A stretch of 64,000 bases of DNA, from assembly GCF_022808645.1 (NCBI RefSeq), contig NZ_JAKZKT010000002.1, forward strand, positions 101,478-165,477, given 5' to 3'. This document shows positions 46,384-55,498 of this stretch, piece after piece. The notes under the pieces were generated by a model. It saw only the letters and a list, made by a program, of their open reading frames with translations. It was not told the origin of the DNA and did no database searches. Positions within the stretch are counted from its first letter, which is position 1, and each line of letters starts with the position of its first letter. The translations under genes and the position numbers were made by a program. The stretch is from Bacillus litorisediminis (GTDB lineage Bacteria; Bacillota; Bacilli; Bacillales; JC228).

Positions 46384-48132
46384 ATGAGGGTATTTCTAGA
46401 TTTGAAATGGTTTTTTAAACAAGAAAGAAAAGCTTATATTTTAGGGATATTTTTCTTATTATTAGTGGCTTGTTTGCAGCTGGTTCCGCCACGGGTTGTG
46501 GGCGTCGTAGTAGATGAGATTATTCAAAACGAAATCACGGTTTTCGGTCTTTTATTTTGGATAGGTCTGTTAGTCACAAGCGGTCTCGCCATGTATGGCT
46601 TGCGCTACTTATGGAGAATTCAAATTTTCGGGTCTGCAGTAAAGCTAGCCCGACAATTAAGGGAGACTCTTTACACTCACTTCACTAAAATGACCTCCTC
46701 GTTTTATCAGCGTAAAAGAGTGGGGGATTTAATGGCCCATGCCACTAATGATCTAAGTGCGATTCAGCAAACGGCCGGTTCAGGGGTCTTAACATTAGTT
46801 GACTCACTTGCAACAGGAGGATCTGTCATTCTTGCAATGGGGTTTACAATCAGCTGGAAGCTGACGATTATAGCATTGATTCCATTACCATTTATGGCTT
46901 TACTGACAAGCTATTACGGTCATTTATTGCATAAAAAGTTCAGGCTGGCTCAAGAGGCTTTTTCTTCCCTAAATGATAAAACTCAGGAAAGTGTTAATGG
47001 GGTCAAGGTGATTAAAACGTTTGGACAGGAAAAAGAAGAAGTCGAGTCATTCAGAAAACAAGCTGAAGATGTTGTACAAAAAAACGTGGCGGTTGCCAAG
47101 ATTGATGCACTTTTTGATCCAACGATTTCTATTATAATAGGTAGTTCGTATTTTCTAACGATTTTCTTCGGTTCACAATTTGTTATGAATGGTGAAATGT
47201 CCATTGGTGATTTAGTCGCTTTCACAACCTATTTAAGCTTATTAATATGGCCAATGCTAGCGTTTGGCTGGCTTTTTAACATTGTTGAGAGAGGGAGAGC
47301 GTCTTATCAAAGGGTTAGCAGATTGCTAGAGGAAGTTCCAGAAATCGTTGATTTACCTGGTTCTATTGATGAAACACCTTCTGGAGAAATTGAAATGAAT
47401 ATCGAATCTTTTTCCTATCCTAATGAAACGGTGCGTGCTCTAGAAGGTATCCATTTCACGCTAAGGAAAGGGCAGACATTAGGAATTGTCGGTAAAACAG
47501 GTGCAGGTAAAACGACGCTATTAAAATTGTTGCTGCGTGAATTTGAAGGCTATTCTGGTTCAATTATGGTTGGTGGAAGGTCGATTAGAGAATACAGGCT
47601 AGAAGCATTGCGCAGGGCATTTGGCTATGTACCCCAAGATCATTTTCTATTTTCCAATACGATCAGCGAAAATATCGCGTTTGCCAAACCGGATGCCACT
47701 CCTGAAGACATTCATAATGCAAGCAAAATTGCGAGTATTCACGAAGATATTTTACAATTTCCTGATCAATACGAAACAATCATCGGGGAGCGCGGCGTGT
47801 CTTTATCAGGAGGACAAAAACAGCGGATTTCGATTGCACGTGCTATTTTAATGGATCCGGAAGTTTTAATATTAGATGATTCTTTGTCAGCTGTAGATGC
47901 CAAGACGGAAGAAGCGATTCTGACAGCTTTAAAGAATAATAGAGAGCAAAAAACAACAATTATAACAGCTCACAGACTAAGTGCAATTCAGCATGCCGAC
48001 CTTATTATTGTTTTAGATCATGGAAGAATTGTCGAACGCGGCAACCATGAAGCATTAATGAAACAAGGCGGTTGGTATAAAGAAATGTATCTGCGTCAGC
48101 AGTTAGAGTCTTTAGTAGAGCATGGAGGATAA
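46384..48132 (+). CDS. bmrC: Heterodimeric multidrug ABC exporter subunit, BmrC-like
   Basis: The protein (582 residues from the ATG at 46384; GTGGAGGAAA upstream) has six membrane helices followed by an ABC ATPase domain. Walker A is GKTGAGKTT near residue 370, the signature is LSGGQKQ, and Walker B is VLILDDSLSAVD, in which Asp replaces the catalytic Glu. That is the degenerate site expected in one half of a heterodimeric exporter such as B. subtilis BmrC (YheI). The open frame begins 22 codons earlier without a ribosome site. The next gene overlaps or abuts its stop. Confidence 0.9.
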   Translation: MRVFLDLKWFFKQERKAYILGIFFLLLVACLQLVPPRVVGVVVDEIIQNEITVFGLLFWIGLLVTSGLAMYGLRYLWRIQIFGSAVKLARQLRETLYTHFTKMTSSFYQRKRVGDLMAHATNDLSAIQQTAGSGVLTLVDSLATGGSVILAMGFTISWKLTIIALIPLPFMALLTSYYGHLLHKKFRLAQEAFSSLNDKTQESVNGVKVIKTFGQEKEEVESFRKQAEDVVQKNVAVAKIDALFDPTISIIIGSSYFLTIFFGSQFVMNGEMSIGDLVAFTTYLSLLIWPMLAFGWLFNIVERGRASYQRVSRLLEEVPEIVDLPGSIDETPSGEIEMNIESFSYPNETVRALEGIHFTLRKGQTLGIVGKTGAGKTTLLKLLLREFEGYSGSIMVGGRSIREYRLEALRRAFGYVPQDHFLFSNTISENIAFAKPDATPEDIHNASKIASIHEDILQFPDQYETIIGERGVSLSGGQKQRISIARAILMDPEVLILDDSLSAVDAKTEEAILTALKNNREQKTTIITAHRLSAIQHADLIIVLDHGRIVERGNHEALMKQGGWYKEMYLRQQLESLVEHGG

Positions 48133-48134
48133 TG

Positions 48135-49955
48135 ATGGAGACAACACGTTCAATGACCGGTAAAGAACAAAGGGTTGTATTAAAACGGTTAATGACTTAT
48201 GCGAAGCCGCATTGGAAAAAAATCGTGTTTGCCTTTGGGTTATTGCTGCTCATGACCCTCGGAGATATTTTAGGTCCCATTTTAGTGAAAGTATTCATAG
48301 ATGACCACCTGACTCCATTTATCTCAGATGGGCAGGCACTGGAAATGAATCCGATTATGGCTTTGGCTGCAGCCTTTATCTCGATTCAATTGATCAATGC
48401 GGCAGCAACCTATTTTCAGTTATACCATTTTCAAAAAATAGCTTTGAAAATTGTGCAGGCACTTCGGATCGATGTGTTTGAAAAGGTTCATTCACTCGGT
48501 TTAAAGTTTTTTGACAAAACACCAGCCGGAAGTATCGTTTCCCGTGTTACGAACGATACAGAGGCTATTAAAGACATGTTCGTGTCCGTATTAATTTCTT
48601 TCGTACAAAGTATCTTCCTGTTAATTGGTGTCTTCACATCCATGTTTATTTTGGATACAAGACTAGGATTCTTTTGTTTATTTACTTTACCTTTGTTCTA
48701 TTGGATCATGCGGACCTACCGCAAGCACAGTTCAAAGATTTATTCTGAACTAAGAGAAAGACTGAGTCAGCTTAATGCAAAACTAAGTGAATCCCTTCAG
48801 GGAATGTCAATCATTCAAATTTTCCGCCAAGAAAAACGGCTTAGAAAAGAATTTGAAGATATTAACAACAAACACTTTGCAGCTGGAGTCAAAAACTTAA
48901 AAGTAGATGCATTATTATTACGGCCTGCAATTGACTTAGTGTATATTGCAGCGCTAGTAGTAGTTTTAAGTTATTTTAGTGTGCTATCGATGAATGATCC
49001 GATTGAAGTTGGGGTATTATACGCATTTATTACGTATTTAGACCGTTTCTTTGAACCGGTTAACCAAGTCATGAGCCGGTTAACCTTCTTCCAGCAGGCA
49101 ATTGTAGCCGCTTCAAGAATATTTAAGCTAATGGACGAAACCGAGCAAGCACCTCAACAGAAAGAAGGAAAGCCACATTCCATTACAAGCGGTACGATTC
49201 AATTTGAAAATGTGAGCTTTTCCTATGATGGCAAAAGAGATGTTTTAAAAAATATATCTTTCACGGCGAAAGAAGGGGAGACCGTCGCGTTAGTCGGTCA
49301 TACCGGAAGTGGAAAAAGCTCCATTATTAACCTATTGATGCGCTTTTATGAGTTCGATAGGGGAGACATTAAGATTGACGGGACTTCGATAAAAGAAATC
49401 GAGCATAACGAACTGAGAGAAAAGATCGGACTTGTCCTTCAGGATCCTTTTCTGTTTTATGGAACAATCATGGACAATATCAAGCTTCATAAAACAACTA
49501 TGACAGACGAAGAGGCTATTGAGGCGGCACAGTTTGTTCAGGCCCACGGCTTTATTGAAAAGCTGGAAGATGGATATCAGCATCTTGTCACTGAAAGAGG
49601 TTCAACCTTCTCCAGCGGACAGAGGCAGCTGATTGCGTTTGCGAGAACAATCGCCTACAATCCGCAGGTTTTAGTATTAGATGAAGCAACAGCCAACATT
49701 GATACAGAGACAGAAGAAGCAATTCAGATTGCTTTGCAGAGGATGAGACAGGGAAGGACAACGATTGCAATTGCTCACAGGCTATCGACAATCCAAGATG
49801 CTGAACAGATTCTCGTATTGCATCAAGGTGAAATTGTAGAACGCGGTAACCATCAAGAGCTCCTTGCTCAAAAAGGCTTGTATTATAAAATGTATATTCT
49901 GCAAAATGGTTCTGGTGAAGGTCTAGAGGATGCGGTTGCAATAAAAAATCAATAA
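48135..49955 (+). CDS. bmrD: Heterodimeric multidrug ABC exporter subunit, BmrD-like
   Basis: The partner subunit (606 residues; ATG at 48135, or at 48132 overlapping the bmrC stop; GGAGG upstream) has six membrane helices and a C-terminal ATPase domain. Walker A is GHTGSGKSS near residue 388, and Walker B ends in the consensus Glu (VLVLDEATANID). Its signature motif is degenerate (FSSGQRQ). Together with BmrC this gives one good and one degenerate ATP site. Substrates are probably drugs or dyes, by similarity. Confidence 0.9.
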   Translation: METTRSMTGKEQRVVLKRLMTYAKPHWKKIVFAFGLLLLMTLGDILGPILVKVFIDDHLTPFISDGQALEMNPIMALAAAFISIQLINAAATYFQLYHFQKIALKIVQALRIDVFEKVHSLGLKFFDKTPAGSIVSRVTNDTEAIKDMFVSVLISFVQSIFLLIGVFTSMFILDTRLGFFCLFTLPLFYWIMRTYRKHSSKIYSELRERLSQLNAKLSESLQGMSIIQIFRQEKRLRKEFEDINNKHFAAGVKNLKVDALLLRPAIDLVYIAALVVVLSYFSVLSMNDPIEVGVLYAFITYLDRFFEPVNQVMSRLTFFQQAIVAASRIFKLMDETEQAPQQKEGKPHSITSGTIQFENVSFSYDGKRDVLKNISFTAKEGETVALVGHTGSGKSSIINLLMRFYEFDRGDIKIDGTSIKEIEHNELREKIGLVLQDPFLFYGTIMDNIKLHKTTMTDEEAIEAAQFVQAHGFIEKLEDGYQHLVTERGSTFSSGQRQLIAFARTIAYNPQVLVLDEATANIDTETEEAIQIALQRMRQGRTTIAIAHRLSTIQDAEQILVLHQGEIVERGNHQELLAQKGLYYKMYILQNGSGEGLEDAVAIKNQ

Positions 49956-49964
49956 TTTGTAATA

Positions 49965-50014
49965 AACAAAGATGCTTGGGTCATATAACATGTACCAAGC
50001 ATCTTTACTATTAC
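49965..50014 (+). terminator. Intrinsic terminator of bmrCD
   Basis: AAAGATGCTTGG pairs with CCAAGCATCTTT across a 15-nt loop. Confidence 0.8.
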
Positions 50015-50016
50015 TC

Positions 50017-50235
50017 TTATTTTTTTGCACTATGTTTGTTTTTTAAGGGTTTATCGTATGGTTGTTGGTATATATAGTAGTATTGATTTAATAAAGCATC
50101 GAGTTCTTGGCTGTGCTTTACCGTTAAGCTGGAACTAAAGCCCTTTTCGCTGACGATTTGGACCAGTTCTTCACGCTTTTGTTCTATTGCTGCGATGAGA
50201 GAGTGATTGACCACGATAAAAACCCTTTCCGTCAT
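50017..50235 (-). CDS. ynzD: Spo0E-like aspartyl-phosphate phosphatase
   Basis: The 72-residue protein carries the Spo0E family signature SQELD (TVKHSQELDALLNQYY). Family members dephosphorylate Spo0A-P and delay sporulation. Its position beside ccdA is that of B. subtilis ynzD. The C-terminus is basic (KPLKNKHSAKK). The ATG at 50235 has only a weak ribosome site. Confidence 0.88.
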   Translation of the reverse strand: MTERVFIVVNHSLIAAIEQKREELVQIVSEKGFSSSLTVKHSQELDALLNQYYYIYQQPYDKPLKNKHSAKK

Positions 50236-50479
50236 TAATTGTAAAATAAGGGAATTAATATATATTCCCTAGTATAAAGCATGTTTATCTTATCTCCAAG
50301 CAAAAATATCAAGGAATTGGAAGTAATTTTAAAAATATGTAAATAAACAGTCACAAATTCTACAAATCCATCTCATTAACAAATCGAAATGAAAAGTGTA
50401 CAATTAAATTTGAATTTTAAACAGCAGTGCTTGTTAAATCTGGGGTTTTAATACCTCTTCCAAAGAGGAGAAAAAACAT

Positions 50480-51187
50480 ATGACTGACTTAAACTTATTT
50501 TTAGCGTTTGGTGCAGGGTTCTTAAGTTTTATATCTCCTTGCTGCCTTCCATTATATCCAGCCTTTATTTCGTATATAACGGGGATGTCTGTTGCTGAAC
50601 TGAAAAACGAAAATGGAATGCTGAATCGGAGAAGTATATTACATACATTATTTTTTTTAATTGGGTTTTCTATCATTTTTATCGCGATCGGTTTCGGAAC
50701 CAGTTTTATCGGGGAATTCTTTTTTACCTATCAAGATTTAATCAGACAAATCGGCGCCATCTTTATCATTCTGTTTGGTTTGATTTTAGTAGGAATTTTT
50801 CAGCCTAAATTTTTAATGAAGGATCGCAGATTTGAGTTTAAAAATAAACCAGGCGGATATATCGGTTCTGTACTAATTGGAATGGCCTTTGCTGCTGGTT
50901 GGACGCCTTGTTCAGGGCCCATCTTGGGTGCTGTTCTCGTGCTGGCAGCACAAAATCCTAGCAGCGGTGTTGTTTATATGTTTGCTTATGTGCTGGGGTT
51001 TGCGATTCCTTTCTTTATTCTTTCCTTTTTTATTGGGAAAATGGCCTGGATTCGACGTAACAATGCCAAGATTATTAAATTTGGCGGATATTTAATGATC
51101 TTTATGGGAATAATTCTTTTCTTTGATTGGATGACACAGATCATCAGTATTTTAACTTTAGTAACCGGTGGCTTTACTGGGTTTTAA
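50480..51187 (+). CDS. ccdA: CcdA, cytochrome c biogenesis thiol-disulfide transporter
   Basis: CcdA passes reducing equivalents across the membrane for cytochrome c maturation and spore cortex synthesis. The 235-residue protein has six predicted membrane helices. Conserved cysteines are in [13 protein letters not shown] near residue 19 and [14 protein letters not shown] near 138. AGAGGAG precedes the ATG at 50480. The ccdA-yneI-yneJ order is the same as in B. subtilis. Confidence 0.95.
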   Translation: MTDLNLFLAFGAGFLSFISPCCLPLYPAFISYITGMSVAELKNENGMLNRRSILHTLFFLIGFSIIFIAIGFGTSFIGEFFFTYQDLIRQIGAIFIILFGLILVGIFQPKFLMKDRRFEFKNKPGGYIGSVLIGMAFAAGWTPCSGPILGAVLVLAAQNPSSGVVYMFAYVLGFAIPFFILSFFIGKMAWIRRNNAKIIKFGGYLMIFMGIILFFDWMTQIISILTLVTGGFTGF

Positions 51188-51305
51188 TACTCGAAATTTG
51201 TCATACAATCTAAGTTGAATATTTCTAGTACTTTCGATATAGTAGGAAGTAGAGATAATTCAATAGACCTATTCGTGATCGAATTTAGGGGGTCATAGAT
51301 TCAGT

Positions 51306-51683
51306 ATGGCAAAAATACTAATTGTAGACGATGCAAAGTTTATGAGAATGACCTTAGGGAACATTTTTCAGGAAGCTGGCCACACCATCGTGGGGGATGC
51401 TCAAAACGGTAAAGAAGCCATTGATCAATACATAGCAGTTAAGCCTGATTTGGTTACGATGGATATTACAATGCCAGAAATGGACGGAATAGAAGCAGTC
51501 AAGAAAATCAAAGAAATTGACCCCAAGGCAAAGATTATCATGTGTTCTGCGATCGGACAATCCAGGCTCGTTCTGGAGGCGATTGAGGCAGGGGCCGTGG
51601 ATTTTATCGTGAAGCCTTTTGAAAAAGAAAGAGTAATAGAAGCAGTAGAACGTGCCATGCGTCATGAAACTTCGATTTCATGA
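51306..51683 (+). CDS. yneI: YneI, stand-alone CheY-like response regulator
   Basis: The 125-residue protein is a single receiver domain: acidic pair in ILIVDDAKFMR, phospho-acceptor Asp in PDLVTMDITMPEMDG near residue 55, Ser in MCSAIG near 84 and Lys in IVKPFEKE near 106. There is no output domain, so it acts by protein contact; its kinase is unknown. GGGGGTCATAG precedes the ATG at 51306. The stop lies in a terminator stem. Confidence 0.93.
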   Translation: MAKILIVDDAKFMRMTLGNIFQEAGHTIVGDAQNGKEAIDQYIAVKPDLVTMDITMPEMDGIEAVKKIKEIDPKAKIIMCSAIGQSRLVLEAIEAGAVDFIVKPFEKERVIEAVERAMRHETSIS

Positions 51684-51693
51684 TGTTTTTTTT
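51662..51693 (+). terminator. Intrinsic terminator of yneI
   Basis: CATGAAA / TTTCATG is followed by a run of eight T with one interruption and overlaps the end of yneI. Confidence 0.75.
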
Positions 51694-51817
51694 GTTTACG
51701 TTTGGATGCTGTTGAATTTGGCTTTCGGATAATTGAACAAATCAGCACTACCATTGGTAATTTCATTTATTTTGACTATAATAAAATAGAAAGTAATCAT
51801 AGAGGACTGAATTCATC

Positions 51818-52294
51818 ATGTTAATTATATCAACGGTGTTGGCCCTGCTGATGGGTGTAGCGGTTATATTCATTCGATTTAAGGCCTCAGAAAGACCGGT
51901 AAACGCAAAAAAAATCATATTGCCTCCTCTTTTTATGAGTACTGGAGCATTGATGTATGTATTTCCGTATTTCAGAATTACGCCGGTAGAGATCGCAGAA
52001 GCAATTGTAATAGGTGCTTTATTTTCGATTTTCTTAATAAAGACCTCCAAATTTGAAATAAGCAATGGAGAAATTTATATGAAACGGTCCAAAGCTTTTG
52101 CGATCGTGATTATTGCGCTCCTCTGTATTCGCTTAGGGTTAAAGGTGTTTTTTAGCACTTCTACAACCCCTGGTGAGCTTGGGGGCATGTTTTGGCTGAT
52201 TGCTTTCTTTATGATCGTGCCTTGGAGAGTTGCGATGTATGCACAATATCGAAAACTTGAATCCTCATTAAAAATTAAAACTGAAACGATATAA
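51818..52294 (+). CDS. ccdC: YneJ (CcdC) membrane protein
   Basis: The 158-residue protein has four or five hydrophobic segments and the family motifs RPVNAKKIILPPLFMSTGALMY and FWLIAFFMIVPWR. The B. subtilis equivalent (CcdC/YneJ) lies at the same place after ccdA and yneI, but is not essential for cytochrome c assembly. The ATG at 51818 is preceded by AGAGGACTG. Confidence 0.92.
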   Translation: MLIISTVLALLMGVAVIFIRFKASERPVNAKKIILPPLFMSTGALMYVFPYFRITPVEIAEAIVIGALFSIFLIKTSKFEISNGEIYMKRSKAFAIVIIALLCIRLGLKVFFSTSTTPGELGGMFWLIAFFMIVPWRVAMYAQYRKLESSLKIKTETI

Positions 52295-52302
52295 AGAAAA
52301 AA

Positions 52303-52410
52303 CTTGGCCAGCGTCAAGTCTTTAGACGCAGGCGTTTGCCTAGTTGCTCTTATCAAGCTCGAAACGCCTCGTGCTAATGTATGGCTAGACGAGGTTATCC
52401 TGGCCGTCGT
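52303..52410. other. Structured intergenic element after yneJ
   Basis: AGGCGTTT (52330-52337) pairs perfectly with AAACGCCT (52362-52369). Its partner strand continues as CCTCGT (52367-52372), which could instead pair with ACGAGG (52389-52394). GCGTC (52311-52315) also matches GACGC (52325-52329). GGCCA and TGGCC copies flank the whole. It may be a dispersed repeat or a transcript structure; the class is unknown. Confidence 0.5.
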
Positions 52411-52483
52411 AACTTTATCTTAAAAATTTTCCCTGCGTTGTTTTTGCTTCATCGCTAACACTTTTTACTTTCTAAAAGTGTAA

Positions 52484-52518
52484 AAAACCCCGCACATTCA
52501 TTGTGCAGGGGTTTTAAA
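52484..52518 (-). terminator. Terminator of the paired membrane-protein genes
   Basis: AAAACCCCGCACA pairs with TGTGCAGGGGTTTT; the minus strand has the T-run. Confidence 0.85.
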
Positions 52519-52521
52519 CTT

Positions 52522-53133
52522 TTATAGTCCTTCCGTCAAACTTTCTTCAATAACCTCACCATTTTGGTCGAGAATACGGATGATACTATCTCCGCCAAGA
52601 GTTCGGACCGTTTGATCTATTTGTTCTCTTGCTCGACTTAGCTGTCCGGACAGGTTCATTTCTAGAACTTCACCATTTTTTAATTCAAGATAAAGCTTTT
52701 TAGGGTAAGTAGTCCCATATTCATCATTTTGAAATTCACTCGTAATCAGTGCGACGTCTTCCCATTTGGTTTGCTCCGTTCCAAATCCCATCAGCTCATT
52801 CCGGAATATTCCGTCGGGGCTGTAGTAATAATATTCATCTATGGTTAAAACAAGAAACACAAGAGATATAGAAAACAGCCCTGTAAAGAGTCCCCATTTA
52901 AGTTTTTTGTTCTTTAGCTCTAAAGCTGCCAAAATGATGCTGATTCCTAATGCAAATCCAGCTGCGATCGAAATCATCGCACTCACACTATCGCTGCCAA
53001 AGAAGAAAGCATCACCAGGCATAAAAATAGTTTGCTTTACAGCATTACTCAATAGCCCCAACACGAGTGAACTGAGTGAAACGATAATCCCGACTACAAT
53101 CCACATTACTTTTTTGCTATCTGCATTATGCAT
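52522..53133 (-). CDS. Membrane protein of unknown function (paralogue 2)
   Basis: The 203-residue protein has three hydrophobic segments (about residues 9-30, 50-70, 78-97), then a soluble domain starting IDEYYYYSPDGI and containing WEDVALITSEF and YLELKNGEVLEM. The tail resembles a small PH-like domain. AGGGGGCAG precedes the ATG at 53133. It lies 26 bp downstream of a clear paralogue and shares one terminator with it. Confidence 0.7.
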   Translation of the reverse strand: MHNADSKKVMWIVVGIIVSLSSLVLGLLSNAVKQTIFMPGDAFFFGSDSVSAMISIAAGFALGISIILAALELKNKKLKWGLFTGLFSISLVFLVLTIDEYYYYSPDGIFRNELMGFGTEQTKWEDVALITSEFQNDEYGTTYPKKLYLELKNGEVLEMNLSGQLSRAREQIDQTVRTLGGDSIIRILDQNGEVIEESLTEGL

Positions 53134-53159
53134 CGAAAAACTGCCCCCTTGTCAAATCT

Positions 53160-53765
53160 TTAAAAATACTCTTTTCTTTCGATAAAATTTCCCTCTGGAT
53201 CATAGATTTCTATGTAGCTCTCACCCCCGAATTTTCGGACGGTACTGTTAATAGAGGATCGCATTGAGTACTGCCTGGCTCCCAAGATCATGATGACTTC
53301 TTCCCCGTTTTGCATTTTTATAATCAATTCAGCAGGAACCGGGGTGCCATTCATATCTTTGCGATAAATGTGAGTCAATTCAGAAATCTCTTCCCATTTC
53401 AAGACCTTTTCCTGGGTCGTTTCGAGCGGATCAAAGACAATCCCATTCGGATCAATATAGTAATAATCATCAATGGCATAATAAATTCCTATACTTGAAA
53501 TGAGGAAAAGGGTTGTGAAGATAATCCATTTAGTTTTTCTTTTACGTGTAACCCAACCGAGGAACATTAGGCTAATCCCAAGTAAAGCAATCGAAACGGT
53601 TGCAGCGATATAGGATTGTCCGCTTGAGCCAAAGAAATACCCGTACTCTGGTTTCATTAAAAGTTCTTTAATTGGTACGAAAAATAAGCCAATCACGATG
53701 CAAATTAAAAAGATCATAATACCAATACTGATCATGAGCATGGCTCTTTTATCCCCGTTTTTCAT
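53160..53765 (-). CDS. Membrane protein of unknown function (paralogue 1)
   Basis: This 201-residue protein shows the same layout as its neighbour: three membrane segments, a shared FFGS motif (YGYFFGSSGQSY against AFFFGSDSVS), then IDDYYYIDPNGI, WEEISELTHIY and IIKMQNGEEVIMI. The pair clearly arose by tandem duplication. AGAGGGGGC precedes the ATG at 53765. Function is unknown. Confidence 0.7.
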   Translation of the reverse strand: MKNGDKRAMLMISIGIMIFLICIVIGLFFVPIKELLMKPEYGYFFGSSGQSYIAATVSIALLGISLMFLGWVTRKRKTKWIIFTTLFLISSIGIYYAIDDYYYIDPNGIVFDPLETTQEKVLKWEEISELTHIYRKDMNGTPVPAELIIKMQNGEEVIMILGARQYSMRSSINSTVRKFGGESYIEIYDPEGNFIERKEYF

Positions 53766-53943
53766 GTAAAGCCCCCTCTGCTGACTGACCCCTATTTAAC
53801 TATCAAATAATACGTTTCAAAAATAATAATGGTTTCAAATATTTCCAAAAAAGGAAAGGCCGAACCTGTTGTTTTATTCTCCTCACGAATTTCACTCGGT
53901 TTATGTTCAAGTGAGGGGTCAAACTAATGCAGGCCGGCCATAT

Positions 53944-54369
53944 CTAAAATAAGTGCTGGTAGGGTTCAATATCTATTTTCATTTCATTTAGCTTTTTAAT
54001 CAAAAATTTATGATCTCTTTTCGGAGTTGCCATAATATAACCGCGAATCACTAACTCTTGATCAATTTTTTTAGCTTTTTCCTGAAGTGCTAATTCTCCA
54101 ATTTTACCCGCAATTTTTTGTCTCGCCACATCCCGAAATAGCTCAGGAACCGGACTAACCAGTTCTTCCAAGAGATTCCGTTCTTCAGGCTCCCACAAGT
54201 TTTTCGTCTGACTTACATAATACTCTTCCCAATCCATATCTGATTTGCCATCTTCTTTTGGCAGCCGCTTTAAAAATTTGCGGAACATAAAAAAACCGCC
54301 AATGGCAAAAGAAACCACTAAAAATACAATCCAGAATAGGATGAACCATAAAAACCATCCTTCTAACAT
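53944..54369 (-). CDS. yneK: YneK family protein (DUF2621)
   Basis: The 141-residue protein has one N-terminal membrane helix (WFLWFILFWIVFLVVSFAIGG), then a soluble part with DMDWEEYYVSQTKNLWEPEE and RGYIMATPKRDHKFL, typical of the YneK/DUF2621 family. Its position after yneJ is conserved, with the paralogue pair inserted between. The function is unknown. Confidence 0.88.
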   Translation of the reverse strand: MLEGWFLWFILFWIVFLVVSFAIGGFFMFRKFLKRLPKEDGKSDMDWEEYYVSQTKNLWEPEERNLLEELVSPVPELFRDVARQKIAGKIGELALQEKAKKIDQELVIRGYIMATPKRDHKFLIKKLNEMKIDIEPYQHLF

Positions 54370-54554
54370 AAAACGAATTCACCCCACAATCTTCCAACTT
54401 GCTGTCTCTACTATTATAAAGCTCGTTTCAGGAGGTGACAAGAAAATCAAAGAGATTAACGGAGGGAGAATCTAGTAAATCGGGGAGAGGGAAACCCGTC
54501 TCTTTTAAAAAATGTAAAGTATGAATATATATTTGAATCTAAGAACAATATTTA

Positions 54555-54791
54555 TTACTCTTCATCTGGGACATTTAAAATTTTGACCGTCTTAAAGGCT
54601 GGTATTATTTTAAATTTTAAATTCCAGCTTGATGAAATGACTTCAAAATCCTGTTCTGTAACTGCACATTGCAAGGCTACATCGTTATCATGATCTAGTA
54701 CCACATAAGAATTGCTATTTGAAAATAGCCTATAGGAGTTATGTGCGATCAGTGTCCAGCCGTTTAATAATTGATGACTCTTATTTGCCAA
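54555..54791 (-). CDS. Hypothetical protein (78 residues)
   Basis: The 78-residue protein (MANKSHQLLNGWTLIAHNSY...) has no signal peptide or membrane segment. It is beta-rich in appearance, with alternating hydrophobic residues (SYVVLDHDNDVALQCAV). AAGGGGGATCAATTCT precedes the ATG at 54791, which supports a real gene. No family was recognised. Confidence 0.55.
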   Translation of the reverse strand: MANKSHQLLNGWTLIAHNSYRLFSNSNSYVVLDHDNDVALQCAVTEQDFEVISSSWNLKFKIIPAFKTVKILNVPDEE

Positions 54792-55145
54792 TAGAATTGA
54801 TCCCCCTTTTCATATTCCTCATTCGACAAGATGAAATATCTCTTCCTATTTAACTATAATGTATCCAGAATAGGATCAGGACTCAAGCAGTAATTTAGAA
54901 TTGGGGAATTTTTACATGACATTACGATTAAAGTTGACACTGCAGATTAGATTACAGCCAGGCTACTGGGATAATAGTAAATCATTGGAGAAATAAATTC
55001 TTCTTAATAAAGAAGGGGTTTCTCTATTGCGCAAAAATAATTAAATTTGCTAGTATAAACCATGTGACTTATGAATGAAACGAGTAAGGATTGATAGGAA
55101 AACTTGCAGAAACTGCTTTTAAACATTAATTTACACTATATACAC
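54792..55145. other. Spacer upstream of selC
   Basis: No convincing gene is present. A 26-codon frame at 54916 has only a poor ribosome site. A small hairpin with T-run-like sequence near 54995-55027 may be a terminator. The selC promoter must lie within the last 120 bp, but no clear -35/-10 pair was chosen. Confidence 0.4.
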
Positions 55146-55243
55146 GGGGCTGGAAACGATGCTGGTGCTCGTCTCGGTCTTCAAAACCGCTATGTGAGGC
55201 GCGTGTCGTCTCTGGTGGGTTCGATTCCCACACAGTCCCGCCA
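55146..55243 (+). tRNA. selC: tRNA-Sec (anticodon TCA)
   Basis: The 98-nt gene has a 7-bp acceptor stem (GGGGCTG with CAGTCCC), an encoded CCA and a T-arm GTGGG-TTCGATT-CCCAC. The anticodon loop is CTTCAAA on a CGGT/ACCG stem, with TCA at 55181-55183. A long variable arm (GAGGCG / CGTCTC) and an extended D-stem are also present, all marks of selenocysteine tRNA. Its presence predicts selA, selB, selD and at least one selenoprotein elsewhere in the genome. The 3' end is the attachment site of the island that follows. Confidence 0.93.
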
Positions 55244-55245
55244 AC
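55223..55245 (+). other. Attachment site copy within selC (attL)
   Basis: This is the 23-bp direct repeat unit that covers the T-loop end, acceptor strand and CCA of selC plus two bases. The copy at 60192-60214 is identical; identity resumes after one mismatch as GAAA. Confidence 0.85.
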
Positions 55246-55257
55246 TGAAACGTAGAT

Positions 55258-55325
55258 ATGACGTGGGTTTGACGTGATTTTACGTGATTTCATTACGTTG
55301 ATTTTACGTTGATTTATTTACGCAT
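55258..55325. repeat. Arm-type integrase-site repeats beside attL
   Basis: Close repeats of the motif T(G/T)ACGTGATT / TTACGTTGATT occur at about 55259, 55270, 55280, 55293 and 55305, ending near TTACGC at 55318. Clusters of short direct repeats next to the core site are typical arm-type binding sites of tyrosine recombinases. An inverted pair AACGGTTTT (55342-55350) and AAAACCGTT (55437-55445) follows. Confidence 0.6.
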
Positions 55326-55498
55326 ATTAGTAATAGACTATAACGGTTTTCGTTCGGTTTTAGGAAAGACCGTTTCAGACTGATAGGTAAGACCTAAAAG
55401 GACTTATCTCGAAACTGTTACGGACTAAAACCGTTCCGACTTAAAACCAATCGGGACAAACGTGGCTCGCTCACTATTAAGTTGGGGGAGCTATTATT

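Noticed and set aside
54820..54830. Spo0A box before the 78-residue hypothetical gene
   Set aside because: A single heptamer is expected several times by chance in 64 kb and there is no supporting knowledge for this gene, unlike for sirA.
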